A DNA stretch of 14,187 bases from an uncultured Clostridia bacterium (lineage in GTDB: Bacteria > Bacillota > Clostridia > Christensenellales > Aristaeellaceae): positions 1 through 14,187 of the forward strand of contig CALCUD010000138.1 of assembly GCA_937906775.1 (NCBI GenBank), in the 5' to 3' direction. The notes under the pieces are model-generated. The model did not search any database and was not told where the DNA came from. It was given only the letters and a program-made list of their open reading frames with translations. This document shows, piece by piece, positions 7,087 to 13,764 of this stretch; within the stretch, counting starts at the first letter, position 1, and each line of letters begins with the position of its first letter. Made by a program: the position numbers and the translations under genes.

Positions 7087-10000
7087 ATGTTCATTGCATG
7101 GAATCGAAAAAAACCGGACTGCCTGCACAAAAACAGATCAGGCTGTCTCCGAATTGCAGCACTGCTGTGCGTCCTGATCCTTATCGGGCTGGCGCAGACA
7201 GCGTTCGCGGATTTGCCCGCAGGTATCACTCCCAAAAACTGGATGGGATTTTTGCCCGATACCATGCAGATCTCGCAGATCAATATGCCCGGCAGCCATG
7301 ATTCCGGATGCAATTATGTCACCAAGACTACCGGGAACTTAGGTCCCCACGGAGCAAAAACGCAGTATACGTCCATCAAGGAGCAGCTGAACAACGGATT
7401 ACGCGTTTTTGACATCCGTCTCAGGTCCGTAGGCTATTGCGCCAGGAGTAATGAGAAAAGAGGGATAGACCGGTGTTTCTATCTGCAGCTTTGTCACGGT
7501 GAAGGTGATTTTGCCGGCGTTGACTGCCTGTGGAATCCCAAAGGCGGCGAAGACAGTGCACTGACGCTGGATCTGGTGTTTGATTATGCTACGGAATTTC
7601 TGAAAGCCAATCCTTCCGAAACCGTTGTCATGGAGATCCGAATGGAAGACGGCGGCTTCGAAACCCTGGAAAAAATTCAAACCATTATCGATATGACCCA
7701 TCATTCGAAACCGGAAGGGAAAAGAAGCAAGGATTATCCCTGTCTCGTCAGCTACAAGGCGGGCGAAGTGGTTCCGACTCTGTCGGAAGTCCGCGGAAAA
7801 TGTGTCCTGCTCCCCCGAAAAGAAAAGAAAAGCGATACTGACTTCCCGACAAAGATGCCGTATACAAATTTTGAAACAGAATACAATTGGAAAGTAAAAA
7901 ATAATGATTATTTCAACGCAACAATCAAAAAAGAACTGCTTGACTTCTATCTGAAATTGAGCTCCAACTGGAAAATTCATTACTTCACACTGGATGACCG
8001 TTTTGTCAATGACGAAAAATCCAAAGACAATCGGGCGCGGATGGAGGGATATAAAAAGACCGGCGTCATGGATACCAGTGAGATCCAGGCCCCTGTCTTT
8101 GTTTCGACAAATCTGACCCAGATCCAGGACGCTGAAACATACCTTAAATGTCACGGCCCGGAAACATGTTGGAAAATTCTGTATTATGATAACGGTTTCA
8201 AGGATGTCGATCTGAGTCATTATCAGCGGACCGGCTGGTGGAGCATGGATTTCCCGCAGCAACATCAGAACGATGATATCATCAAATCCAATCTGGTCAA
8301 AACTCACCGGTATACAGTCAGCATACCTGCGTCAAGCATTCCCGATCAGACAAATCTTCAGAAACTCAGCGTCGATGTAACCTTGTCCAATGGTTATAAG
8401 CTGAAGCCTGCCAACGGAAAGAATCCGGTATGGCAAAAAAATGGAAGCTACTATGATGCAGATTTCCAGAGTTTCTACGATAATGAACAGAATATTTCCA
8501 TCCACACCACTTTATATGACGGAGATAACTATCTGGTTCTGAAAAAGAGTTCTACCAATACTACGGACAACGGATGGGTCATCCGGACAGTGGATCTTTT
8601 CGATTATCCCAAATCGGATGCAACAACAGATGTCACATTCTTTGTCCATTATGATGATAACGGCACAACTGATTTCCGTGGAGTAGATCCGGATTCTTTC
8701 CTTCAAAACATAGGTACGCCCTGCTTTACCGGTGATCAGGGAGCAGGCCGGATCGTTGTAAATCAGTCAGATTATCATATGCCGACACGCATTGACAGTG
8801 TCAATCGCAAACAGGGATACAGCGATGTCTACACGGTGAAAGTTAAGCTTCCCAAATATTCAGGAAAATCTTCCGATCCTGTCAGTTACTCCTTTGACGG
8901 GATCAATTCGGCAGTGACCGCCAATTCGGCATATACCGTCGAAGGGTATGACAGTAAGAATCTGTATCTGAAGCTGATTGACCATAACGAAAAAATATGG
9001 GATCAGTTCACCGTATTGTTCTTTGACGGCAAAGATGCCCTTAAGTTGCGCTCCGGTCTGGAGAACTGGATCCTGAACAGCGGAAGAATCACACACAAGT
9101 CCATAGATCGCAGGGATAAATCACTCATTATTCAGGAGCAGCTGAAAGCGCCTTTCCTGAAGATTGAAAAAATAGATAACCAAATTGATCATGTCAACGC
9201 TCTGGTCAACAAATACAGCAAAAAGGATTTCGATCCTGCCGGGCACGAATATTCCACAGATTTGTATCCGGACGGCACCCATTATATGCTTAAACCGAAC
9301 TCGGGACATGAGTTTATAGCCTACCTGATGACAAACGCACACATTATTGTCAACTGGAAAGATAAAGAAAATGCTGAAGGTCTGCGTCCCGAAAGCCTCA
9401 GCTGCCGTTTCATGGATTCCCGGGATCAAGACTACACGTTCACTGATGTGATTTCAGCTCAAAACGGCTGGCGGTCAGATCAGCAGATCTGTGTCTATTC
9501 ACCCGCTACTGACAAAGAATTGCATTTTGATCAGTATCTCCTGTCTGAAATCAATGTTCCGGGATACTCGGTTGAGGCCCGGTGTGAAAAAAGCGCGGCG
9601 CCGCAACCCGGTACGCAATTGTATGAATATACTTTTTACGTCACCTGCACATTGAAAGATCCCGCAAGCAGGTATGTGGATATAGAGGGCGCTCTCATCT
9701 GGAATGACGCCGATCTGCTGCTTGATCACAGCGGGCTGAATCCGGTGATTGACGTCAGCCAGAATAATGAAATCATGGCACTGAAAACCTCAAAGCAGGA
9801 ATGGAATACGGATTGTACAGAATACCGGTTTGTCCCGAATACCGATTTCCCGGACTTCATGGATGATCTGGTAACCCCGTACAATTACGCGGTCAGCCCG
9901 CAGCCGGTTACGGGATACCGTTTCGACGGGGCATTTGGCTTTGATCTCTTCTTTACCCGTATGGTCAGTATCAGCGGCAGCGTTCAATGGTCCGGAACCC

Positions 10001-11613
10001 GTCCTGTAGCAACAGAACCTGTCGTACAGCTTTTGTGCGACGGGGAACCGGCAGATACCGTGACATGTACAAACGGTCAGTACCGTTTCGATGACCTGCC
10101 GATTTCGGATTCAAACGGAATTCCCTATATGTATTCTGTTGAAGTGACCGTCCCGGATACAGAGTGCGTCATCCTTTACGATGAGGTCCAGCGCGACAAA
10201 AGTACCGGTAATTTCACCGCAAACGCTACACTGGTCGCGCCGGAACAGCCCGTTACGGCAAAAATTCCGGTAAAAATCAACATTCTGGGAATCAGCGCGA
10301 ATAAAGTAACTGAAGATTTCAGCGTCACCCTTGTAAGCGAAGATGATCCTGATTTCAAACCGCAGATCCTGACACTGAATCGGGACGGCAGTTTCAGCGG
10401 TGAGTTTGTGCTGGAAGATATCCGGGATAACCTGAAGCATGTTTTCACCGTAAAACAGGTGAATATCGGCCGCAATCCTGCATGGTCCTACGACGAAGGA
10501 ATCCTGGATGTCACAGTAACCGTTCGCTACCTCAACGGCAAACCGGTCGCAGAAGTGGATATGGGCGGCAGTTCCGAACTGGTGTTTACCAATGAGTATT
10601 TGGGCGAAATTCCGTTGATGGATATCACGGTCGACGTGGAATGGGTGGACGCGGAAAAATTCGGCTGCACAGTACCGAATTCGGTACAGATCAGTTTGTA
10701 TGACAACGGATCTTTGAAAGAAATGGTTCCGGCCACAGCGAAAGATCAGTGGACTTATGTCTTTAAAGATCTGCCTAAATATTATTTTGCTCATTCCTCC
10801 GGCGATGGCGAAACAATAAAAGTCGGAATAGAGTACTCGGTGGCTGCTTCGGATGTTGAGGAGTTCGTACGCACGCTGATCAAGGTGGATGAAACTCATT
10901 ATCTGATCATTTACCAGGCTCAGCCTGATTTGAAAGCGACTGATATTGACGTCCGCGTGGAATGGTTCTTCCTGGATCTGAATCCGGCAGAAATGTCAGA
11001 AGATCTGGATCAGGTCAAGGTGACCCTCTACGCTGATGAAGAAGAAAAAGCTTCGCTCAAAGCCAAGGCAGAAAAGGATTGGACATGTGTGTTCAAGGAT
11101 CAGCCGGTGAAAAACAGCAAGACCGGAAACCGTATTTCCTACACAGTGACAGGTGAAGATGTCCCCGGTTTCACCCGGACAATCCGGAATGAAGGAACCT
11201 ATGACTACGTGATCAGCTACCGTGCCGATCAGAAGGAATACAAGATTACTTCCGGCGACGGGCAGACTTATTTCCGCAACCAGGGGTACGATGCAAAATT
11301 CATCTGCGACGGTCCGCTCGATAAGTTTGAATATCTGACTGTAGACGGAAGCAAGGTCGATTCGAAGCATTATTCCGTATCTTCCGGTTCAACCATTCTG
11401 ATCCTGGATGGCAAATGGCTGGATAAGCAGACTGCAGACAAGCACACGATCCGTTTCTATTATTCTGACGGCATGTCGAATCTTGGAGAATTCAACATTG
11501 CTCAGCTGCCTGTAACGGGAGATCATTCAACGCCGTGGCTGTATGCCATGCTGATGCTTCTTTCCCTCAGTGCAATGATCGGCGTACCGTATCTGTTCAA
11601 AAAAAGCCGGTAA
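7087..11613 (+). CDS. Wall-anchored PI-PLC X-domain protein with Cna_B-like stalk and LPVTGD signal
   Basis: A 1508-residue predicted surface enzyme. The signal peptide ends at about residue 41 (QTAFA-DL). Residues about 55-400 resemble the catalytic X domain of phosphatidylinositol-specific phospholipase C: NMPGSHDSG with His71-Asp72, EQLNNGLRVFDIRLR with Asp109 and Arg111, LCHGEG with His137, then NPSETVVMEI, VPTLSEVRGKCVLLPRK and WWSMDFPQ. The two His match the general acid/base pair of bacterial PI-PLCs. Residues 400-750 are unrecognised beta-rich sequence. Cna_B-like repeats lie at about 751-836, 864-959, 960-1049, 1177-1280 and 1285-1379. A pilin-type domain ending LVFTNEY lies at 1056-1171. 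A module shared with the gene at 4005 covers 1383-1471, then LPVTGD (1474-1479), a membrane span and KKSR. ATG 7087 is chosen because GGAGG at 7074-7078 lies 8 bases upstream and a good signal peptide follows; an in-frame ATG at 7009 lacks a site. Substrate and activity are untested. Confidence 0.87.
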   Translation: MFIAWNRKKPDCLHKNRSGCLRIAALLCVLILIGLAQTAFADLPAGITPKNWMGFLPDTMQISQINMPGSHDSGCNYVTKTTGNLGPHGAKTQYTSIKEQLNNGLRVFDIRLRSVGYCARSNEKRGIDRCFYLQLCHGEGDFAGVDCLWNPKGGEDSALTLDLVFDYATEFLKANPSETVVMEIRMEDGGFETLEKIQTIIDMTHHSKPEGKRSKDYPCLVSYKAGEVVPTLSEVRGKCVLLPRKEKKSDTDFPTKMPYTNFETEYNWKVKNNDYFNATIKKELLDFYLKLSSNWKIHYFTLDDRFVNDEKSKDNRARMEGYKKTGVMDTSEIQAPVFVSTNLTQIQDAETYLKCHGPETCWKILYYDNGFKDVDLSHYQRTGWWSMDFPQQHQNDDIIKSNLVKTHRYTVSIPASSIPDQTNLQKLSVDVTLSNGYKLKPANGKNPVWQKNGSYYDADFQSFYDNEQNISIHTTLYDGDNYLVLKKSSTNTTDNGWVIRTVDLFDYPKSDATTDVTFFVHYDDNGTTDFRGVDPDSFLQNIGTPCFTGDQGAGRIVVNQSDYHMPTRIDSVNRKQGYSDVYTVKVKLPKYSGKSSDPVSYSFDGINSAVTANSAYTVEGYDSKNLYLKLIDHNEKIWDQFTVLFFDGKDALKLRSGLENWILNSGRITHKSIDRRDKSLIIQEQLKAPFLKIEKIDNQIDHVNALVNKYSKKDFDPAGHEYSTDLYPDGTHYMLKPNSGHEFIAYLMTNAHIIVNWKDKENAEGLRPESLSCRFMDSRDQDYTFTDVISAQNGWRSDQQICVYSPATDKELHFDQYLLSEINVPGYSVEARCEKSAAPQPGTQLYEYTFYVTCTLKDPASRYVDIEGALIWNDADLLLDHSGLNPVIDVSQNNEIMALKTSKQEWNTDCTEYRFVPNTDFPDFMDDLVTPYNYAVSPQPVTGYRFDGAFGFDLFFTRMVSISGSVQWSGTRPVATEPVVQLLCDGEPADTVTCTNGQYRFDDLPISDSNGIPYMYSVEVTVPDTECVILYDEVQRDKSTGNFTANATLVAPEQPVTAKIPVKINILGISANKVTEDFSVTLVSEDDPDFKPQILTLNRDGSFSGEFVLEDIRDNLKHVFTVKQVNIGRNPAWSYDEGILDVTVTVRYLNGKPVAEVDMGGSSELVFTNEYLGEIPLMDITVDVEWVDAEKFGCTVPNSVQISLYDNGSLKEMVPATAKDQWTYVFKDLPKYYFAHSSGDGETIKVGIEYSVAASDVEEFVRTLIKVDETHYLIIYQAQPDLKATDIDVRVEWFFLDLNPAEMSEDLDQVKVTLYADEEEKASLKAKAEKDWTCVFKDQPVKNSKTGNRISYTVTGEDVPGFTRTIRNEGTYDYVISYRADQKEYKITSGDGQTYFRNQGYDAKFICDGPLDKFEYLTVDGSKVDSKHYSVSSGSTILILDGKWLDKQTADKHTIRFYYSDGMSNLGEFNIAQLPVTGDHSTPWLYAMLMLLSLSAMIGVPYLFKKSR

Positions 11614-11638
11614 CTGTTCCGATGACAAGCTGGCACAA

Positions 11639-11791
11639 ATGAACAACATGATTATGGAAATCAGCGGAGACGAAAGCAAGAAAAAGTCTTTCAGCGGCTT
11701 CCTTGATGAGTGCTGGAAGTATGCAATGGAACACAGTGACACGCAGTTAAAGACGGCTGCGAAGCCTGTCAAGCCCGACAAGAAAGGCTGA
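11639..11791 (+). pseudogene. Small ORF, probably the 3' remnant of a truncated gene
   Basis: A 50-codon frame starting 25 bases after the PI-PLC-like stop. The product is charged and soluble, with SFSGFLDECWKYAMEHS in the middle and a Lys/Pro-rich tail. The frame is already open upstream from 11579, into the end of the previous gene, and the ATG has no ribosome binding site, so the visible part looks like the C-terminus of something longer. It ends four bases before the next start codon, as in a tightly packed operon. No family is recognised. It could equally be a short functional ORF translated by read-through. Confidence 0.4.
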
Positions 11792-11795
11792 CGGA

Positions 11796-11981
11796 ATGGC
11801 TGCAAGAGTAACGCCCGAGGAAATCGTGGAAATGCACCGTCTGTATGCCAAATACGGCAACTTTGCCGCTGTTGGGCGTAAGGTCGGCAGAAGCGGTTCC
11901 ACGGTTGCGAAGTACATACGAATGAAGGGCACGCCTGAAATCGTGAAGCACACGTTCAAGGAAGTTGTGCGGCAAGTGTAA
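11796..11981 (+). CDS. Small helix-turn-helix protein
   Basis: A 61-residue protein that is mostly a resolvase-like helix-turn-helix. Helix one covers about residues 6-18 (TPEEIVEMHRLYAKYG), and a classic pair follows in NFAAVGRKVGRSGSTVAKYI at about 22-41, with the recognition helix at GSTVAKYIRM. It is basic and is likely a DNA-binding protein of phage or integrative-element type. It starts four bases after the stop of the preceding remnant, with AAAGG at 11783-11787 as the probable binding site, which suggests translational coupling. No domain beyond the helix-turn-helix is visible, so its target and role are unknown. Confidence 0.6.
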   Translation: MAARVTPEEIVEMHRLYAKYGNFAAVGRKVGRSGSTVAKYIRMKGTPEIVKHTFKEVVRQV

Positions 11982-11987
11982 GAATTT

Positions 11988-12016
11988 GGGGACGGTTGAA
12001 AGTTTCAATCGTCCCC
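11988..12016. terminator. Long near-perfect palindrome, possible terminator or operator
   Basis: GGGGACGGTTGAAA (11988-12001), one base, then TTTCAATCGTCCCC (12003-12016): 14-base arms pairing fully, with one G-U wobble. It lies seven bases after the helix-turn-helix stop and ends 33 bases before the next ATG. There is no T-tract on the plus strand (GCTATGAATT follows); on the minus strand AAATTCTT follows. It may be a weak terminator or the operator of the adjacent helix-turn-helix protein. Confidence 0.5.
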
Positions 12017-12049
12017 GCTATGAATTAAAAGCGGAAAGGGGACAGATAC

Positions 12050-12769
12050 ATGGAGCACAAATGTGAAAAGAAAAAGTGCCTGCGCGTTATCATTGCTGTT
12101 GCAACGATTGTTTTCATGTTCAATACTACAATGTCGTTGGCAGATGTGCGGTATCAGAGTGTTGAATCATATACCATTCACAGCGGTACTTATTTCGGAA
12201 TGACTCATGAAATGGTTGAAAAGGCAGAAGACTCTGCTGGCTTTGATTTTTCATTTGTTCCCGCTGGTTCAATTACGGATTTTGATTATGGATACGTAAA
12301 GGGGAAAATTGCTGGCATCGAAGATTCAACGGTATTCTACCACTTTGTTGATAATAAACTTATTGGGGTCGAATACAAATTTATCGAAGATGCTATGGGC
12401 TATACTTACAAAAAAACAGCACGTGCTAACTACGATTATGTTCAGACTGCGTTGGAAAAGAAATATGGTGCGCCTGATGCATGCCGCAAGTATTTAAGTG
12501 CATCAACTGTTTTAATTTTCCCGATGGTATATAAGAATATAAACTACGAATATATGTTTGAAAAGAATGGAAGAGTTCTGGAAGATTACGCCCAATGGGT
12601 TGTCAATCTAAATGATGGAGCAGTTATTACGATCTCTCATGTCATCAATGCAAAGGATGATAAGTATTATCATCATAGATTGTATTATGTTTATTATAAT
12701 GCTGAAGATGCAGCAACTATAAGATTCAACCATAACATAGAAGTCGAACAAATGATGGATGATATATAA
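12050..12769 (+). CDS. Secreted protein of unknown function
   Basis: A 239-residue protein with an N-terminal charged stretch (KCEKKKC), a hydrophobic core at about residues 12-29 and a likely signal peptidase site near MSLA-DV (residue 31). There is no lipobox and no sorting signal, so it is probably released or loosely wall-bound. The mature part is rich in Tyr and Asp and looks alpha/beta; a repeated pattern of short strands with YHF, YKF and YEY is visible, but no family is recognised. AAGGGG at 12036-12041 is 8 bases before the ATG. Base composition is visibly AT-rich compared with the flanking chromosome, consistent with recent acquisition. Terminator-like sequence follows at 12813. Confidence 0.65.
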   Translation: MEHKCEKKKCLRVIIAVATIVFMFNTTMSLADVRYQSVESYTIHSGTYFGMTHEMVEKAEDSAGFDFSFVPAGSITDFDYGYVKGKIAGIEDSTVFYHFVDNKLIGVEYKFIEDAMGYTYKKTARANYDYVQTALEKKYGAPDACRKYLSASTVLIFPMVYKNINYEYMFEKNGRVLEDYAQWVVNLNDGAVITISHVINAKDDKYYHHRLYYVYYNAEDAATIRFNHNIEVEQMMDDI

Positions 12770-12812
12770 TTGTGAATTCAGAAAGCGCAAGAATGGTTAA
12801 TAGTCATTTCCC

Positions 12813-12853
12813 GCCGTCCATCACGGACGGCTGTTTTCATTTGCCTTTTTTTT
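12813..12853 (+). terminator. Intrinsic terminator after the orphan secreted protein
   Basis: GCCGTCC (12813-12819) and GGACGGC (12825-12831) form a seven-pair GC stem with loop ATCAC, followed by TGTTTTC and then an eight-T run at 12846-12853. It lies 44 bases after the stop codon. Confidence 0.7.
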
Positions 12854-12891
12854 ATGATTCATAAAGGTTTATACAACTTTGGCAGAAACAC

Positions 12892-12920
12892 TTGACACGC
12901 CAATCAGGCGTTTATAATAC
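12892..12920 (+). promoter_or_regulatory. Isolated promoter with an inverted repeat in its spacer
   Basis: Perfect TTGACA (12892-12897) with TATAAT at 12913-12918 (15-base spacer) or TAATAC at 12915-12920 (17-base spacer). The spacer holds ACGCC-AATCA-GGCGT (12897-12911), a perfect inverted repeat placed where a repressor would occlude RNA polymerase. No gene follows on the plus strand; transcription would run into the convergent rubrerythrin gene. Confidence 0.55.
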
Positions 12921-12924
12921 ATAC

Positions 12925-12999
12925 GAAAGGCACCTTTTGAAAAGGCACTTTCATTTTCTGTTCAATGCTGGAGGTTGAGGGCACGGCACCGAAAGGCAC
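12925..12999 (+). repeat. Three copies of a short GAAA(A)GGCAC repeat
   Basis: GAAAGGCAC at 12925-12933 and 12991-12999 and GAAAAGGCAC at 12939-12948, each followed by C/T and TT. The region 12921-13017 has no recognised gene. It may be a small RNA transcribed from the promoter at 12892, a protein-binding array, or the edge of an integrated element. No such RNA family is recognised. Confidence 0.45.
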
Positions 13000-13017
13000 T
13001 TTGACCGCCCGAGGGAC

Positions 13018-13051
13018 AAAAAAGAAGTCAACCCCTTGCGGAATTGACTTC
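13018..13051 (-). terminator. Intrinsic terminator of the rubrerythrin gene
   Basis: Read on the minus strand, GAAGTCAA (13051-13044), a 12-base loop, TTGACTTC (13031-13024), then six T (13023-13018). It begins 27 bases after the rubrerythrin stop codon. It also lies in the path of any plus-strand transcript from the promoter at 12892. Confidence 0.85.
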
Positions 13052-13077
13052 CTGAAAGCCCTTGATTTTCCTTTGTT

Positions 13078-13644
13078 TTACTTGCCGAAGTAGCGGTTCA
13101 GCAGTCCTTCGAAGGCCTTGCCGTGACGGGCTTCGTCCCTGGCCATTTCATGAACCGTGTCGTGGATAGCGTCGAGGTTGTACTGCTTGGCGAGGTTGGC
13201 CAGCTGGGTCTTGCCGGCGGTGGCGCCGTTTTCGGCTTCCACGCGGACCTTCAGATTCTCTTTGGTGGAAGGCGAAACGACTTCGCCCAGCAACTCCGCG
13301 AACTTGGCGGCGTGCTCGGCTTCTTCGAAAGCGGCGGTCTTCCAGTATTCGGCGATCTCCGGATAGCCTTCCCGGGCGGCGGCGCGGCCCATGGCCAGAT
13401 ACATGCCGACTTCGGTGCATTCACCTTCAAAATTGGCTTTCAGGCCGGAGACGATTTCAGCTTTGACTTCTTCAGGAATATCCGCGGGGAACTGCTTGCC
13501 GACGCCGATCACATGCTCGGCGGCCCAGGTCTTCTCTTCACCCTGAACGATGAACTTTTCACCGGGAACATGGCACACGGGGCATTCCGCGGGGGGATTG
13601 TCCCCCTCATACACATAACCGCATACAGGACATACGTACTTCAT
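13078..13644 (-). CDS. Reverse rubrerythrin (N-terminal rubredoxin, C-terminal diiron domain)
   Basis: A cytoplasmic peroxide-reducing protein of anaerobes, 188 residues. The rubredoxin module comes first, with Cys5, Cys8 (CPVCGY), Cys21 and Cys24 (CPVCH) binding one iron. The four-helix diiron domain follows with Glu75, Glu108/His111 (EEAEH) and Glu171/His174 (DEARH). This order is the reverse of classical rubrerythrin and matches the clostridial NADH-dependent H2O2/O2 reductase type, which takes electrons through a partner reductase that is not in this window. The start at 13644 is preferred because GGAGG at 13657-13653 lies eight bases upstream; the ATG at 13659 would put that site inside the coding sequence. 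The gene has its own promoter (13764-13736) and terminator (13051-13018). Confidence 0.95.
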   Translation of the reverse strand: MKYVCPVCGYVYEGDNPPAECPVCHVPGEKFIVQGEEKTWAAEHVIGVGKQFPADIPEEVKAEIVSGLKANFEGECTEVGMYLAMGRAAAREGYPEIAEYWKTAAFEEAEHAAKFAELLGEVVSPSTKENLKVRVEAENGATAGKTQLANLAKQYNLDAIHDTVHEMARDEARHGKAFEGLLNRYFGK

Positions 13645-13682
13645 TTTCTTTTCCTCCATGAGTGATATTTTTCTTCGGGACG

Positions 13683-13698
13683 GGCAGTATTTACTGCC
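13683..13698. promoter_or_regulatory. Perfect inverted repeat in the rubrerythrin leader
   Basis: GGCAGTA-TT-TACTGCC lies about 40 bases downstream of the -10 box and 39 bases before the rubrerythrin ATG. It may be an operator for a redox- or peroxide-responsive regulator, or a 5' stem stabilising the mRNA. It does not fit the PerR or Rex consensus that I know. Confidence 0.5.
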
Positions 13699-13735
13699 GC
13701 GGATCCCGTATGAAATTCGAAATCATCCGGATAAA

Positions 13736-13764
13736 AGAGTACAGCAAGCGGTAAAATTTGTCAA
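13736..13764 (-). promoter_or_regulatory. Predicted promoter of the reverse rubrerythrin
   Basis: On the minus strand, perfect TTGACA (13764-13759), 17 bases, then TACTCT (13741-13736), a poor -10. The strong -35 with a weak -10 suggests a promoter that may need an activator or is held down. The TGA inside TTGACA is the stop codon of the upstream uracil-DNA glycosylase gene (13763-13761). Confidence 0.6.

Noticed and set aside
12925..12999. A CRISPR array
   Set aside because: Only three short repeats with unequal spacing (5 and 42 bases), and no cas genes nearby.
12965..13093. A 42-codon plus-strand ORF after the isolated promoter
   Set aside because: The ATG has no ribosome binding site and the frame ends inside the convergent rubrerythrin gene, so coding was not claimed; the region is reported as a candidate RNA or regulatory stretch instead.
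13123..13665. A 180-codon plus-strand frame opposite the rubrerythrin
   Set aside because: The minus strand encodes all metal ligands of reverse rubrerythrin; the plus frame is Gly/Phe-rich and without family features.
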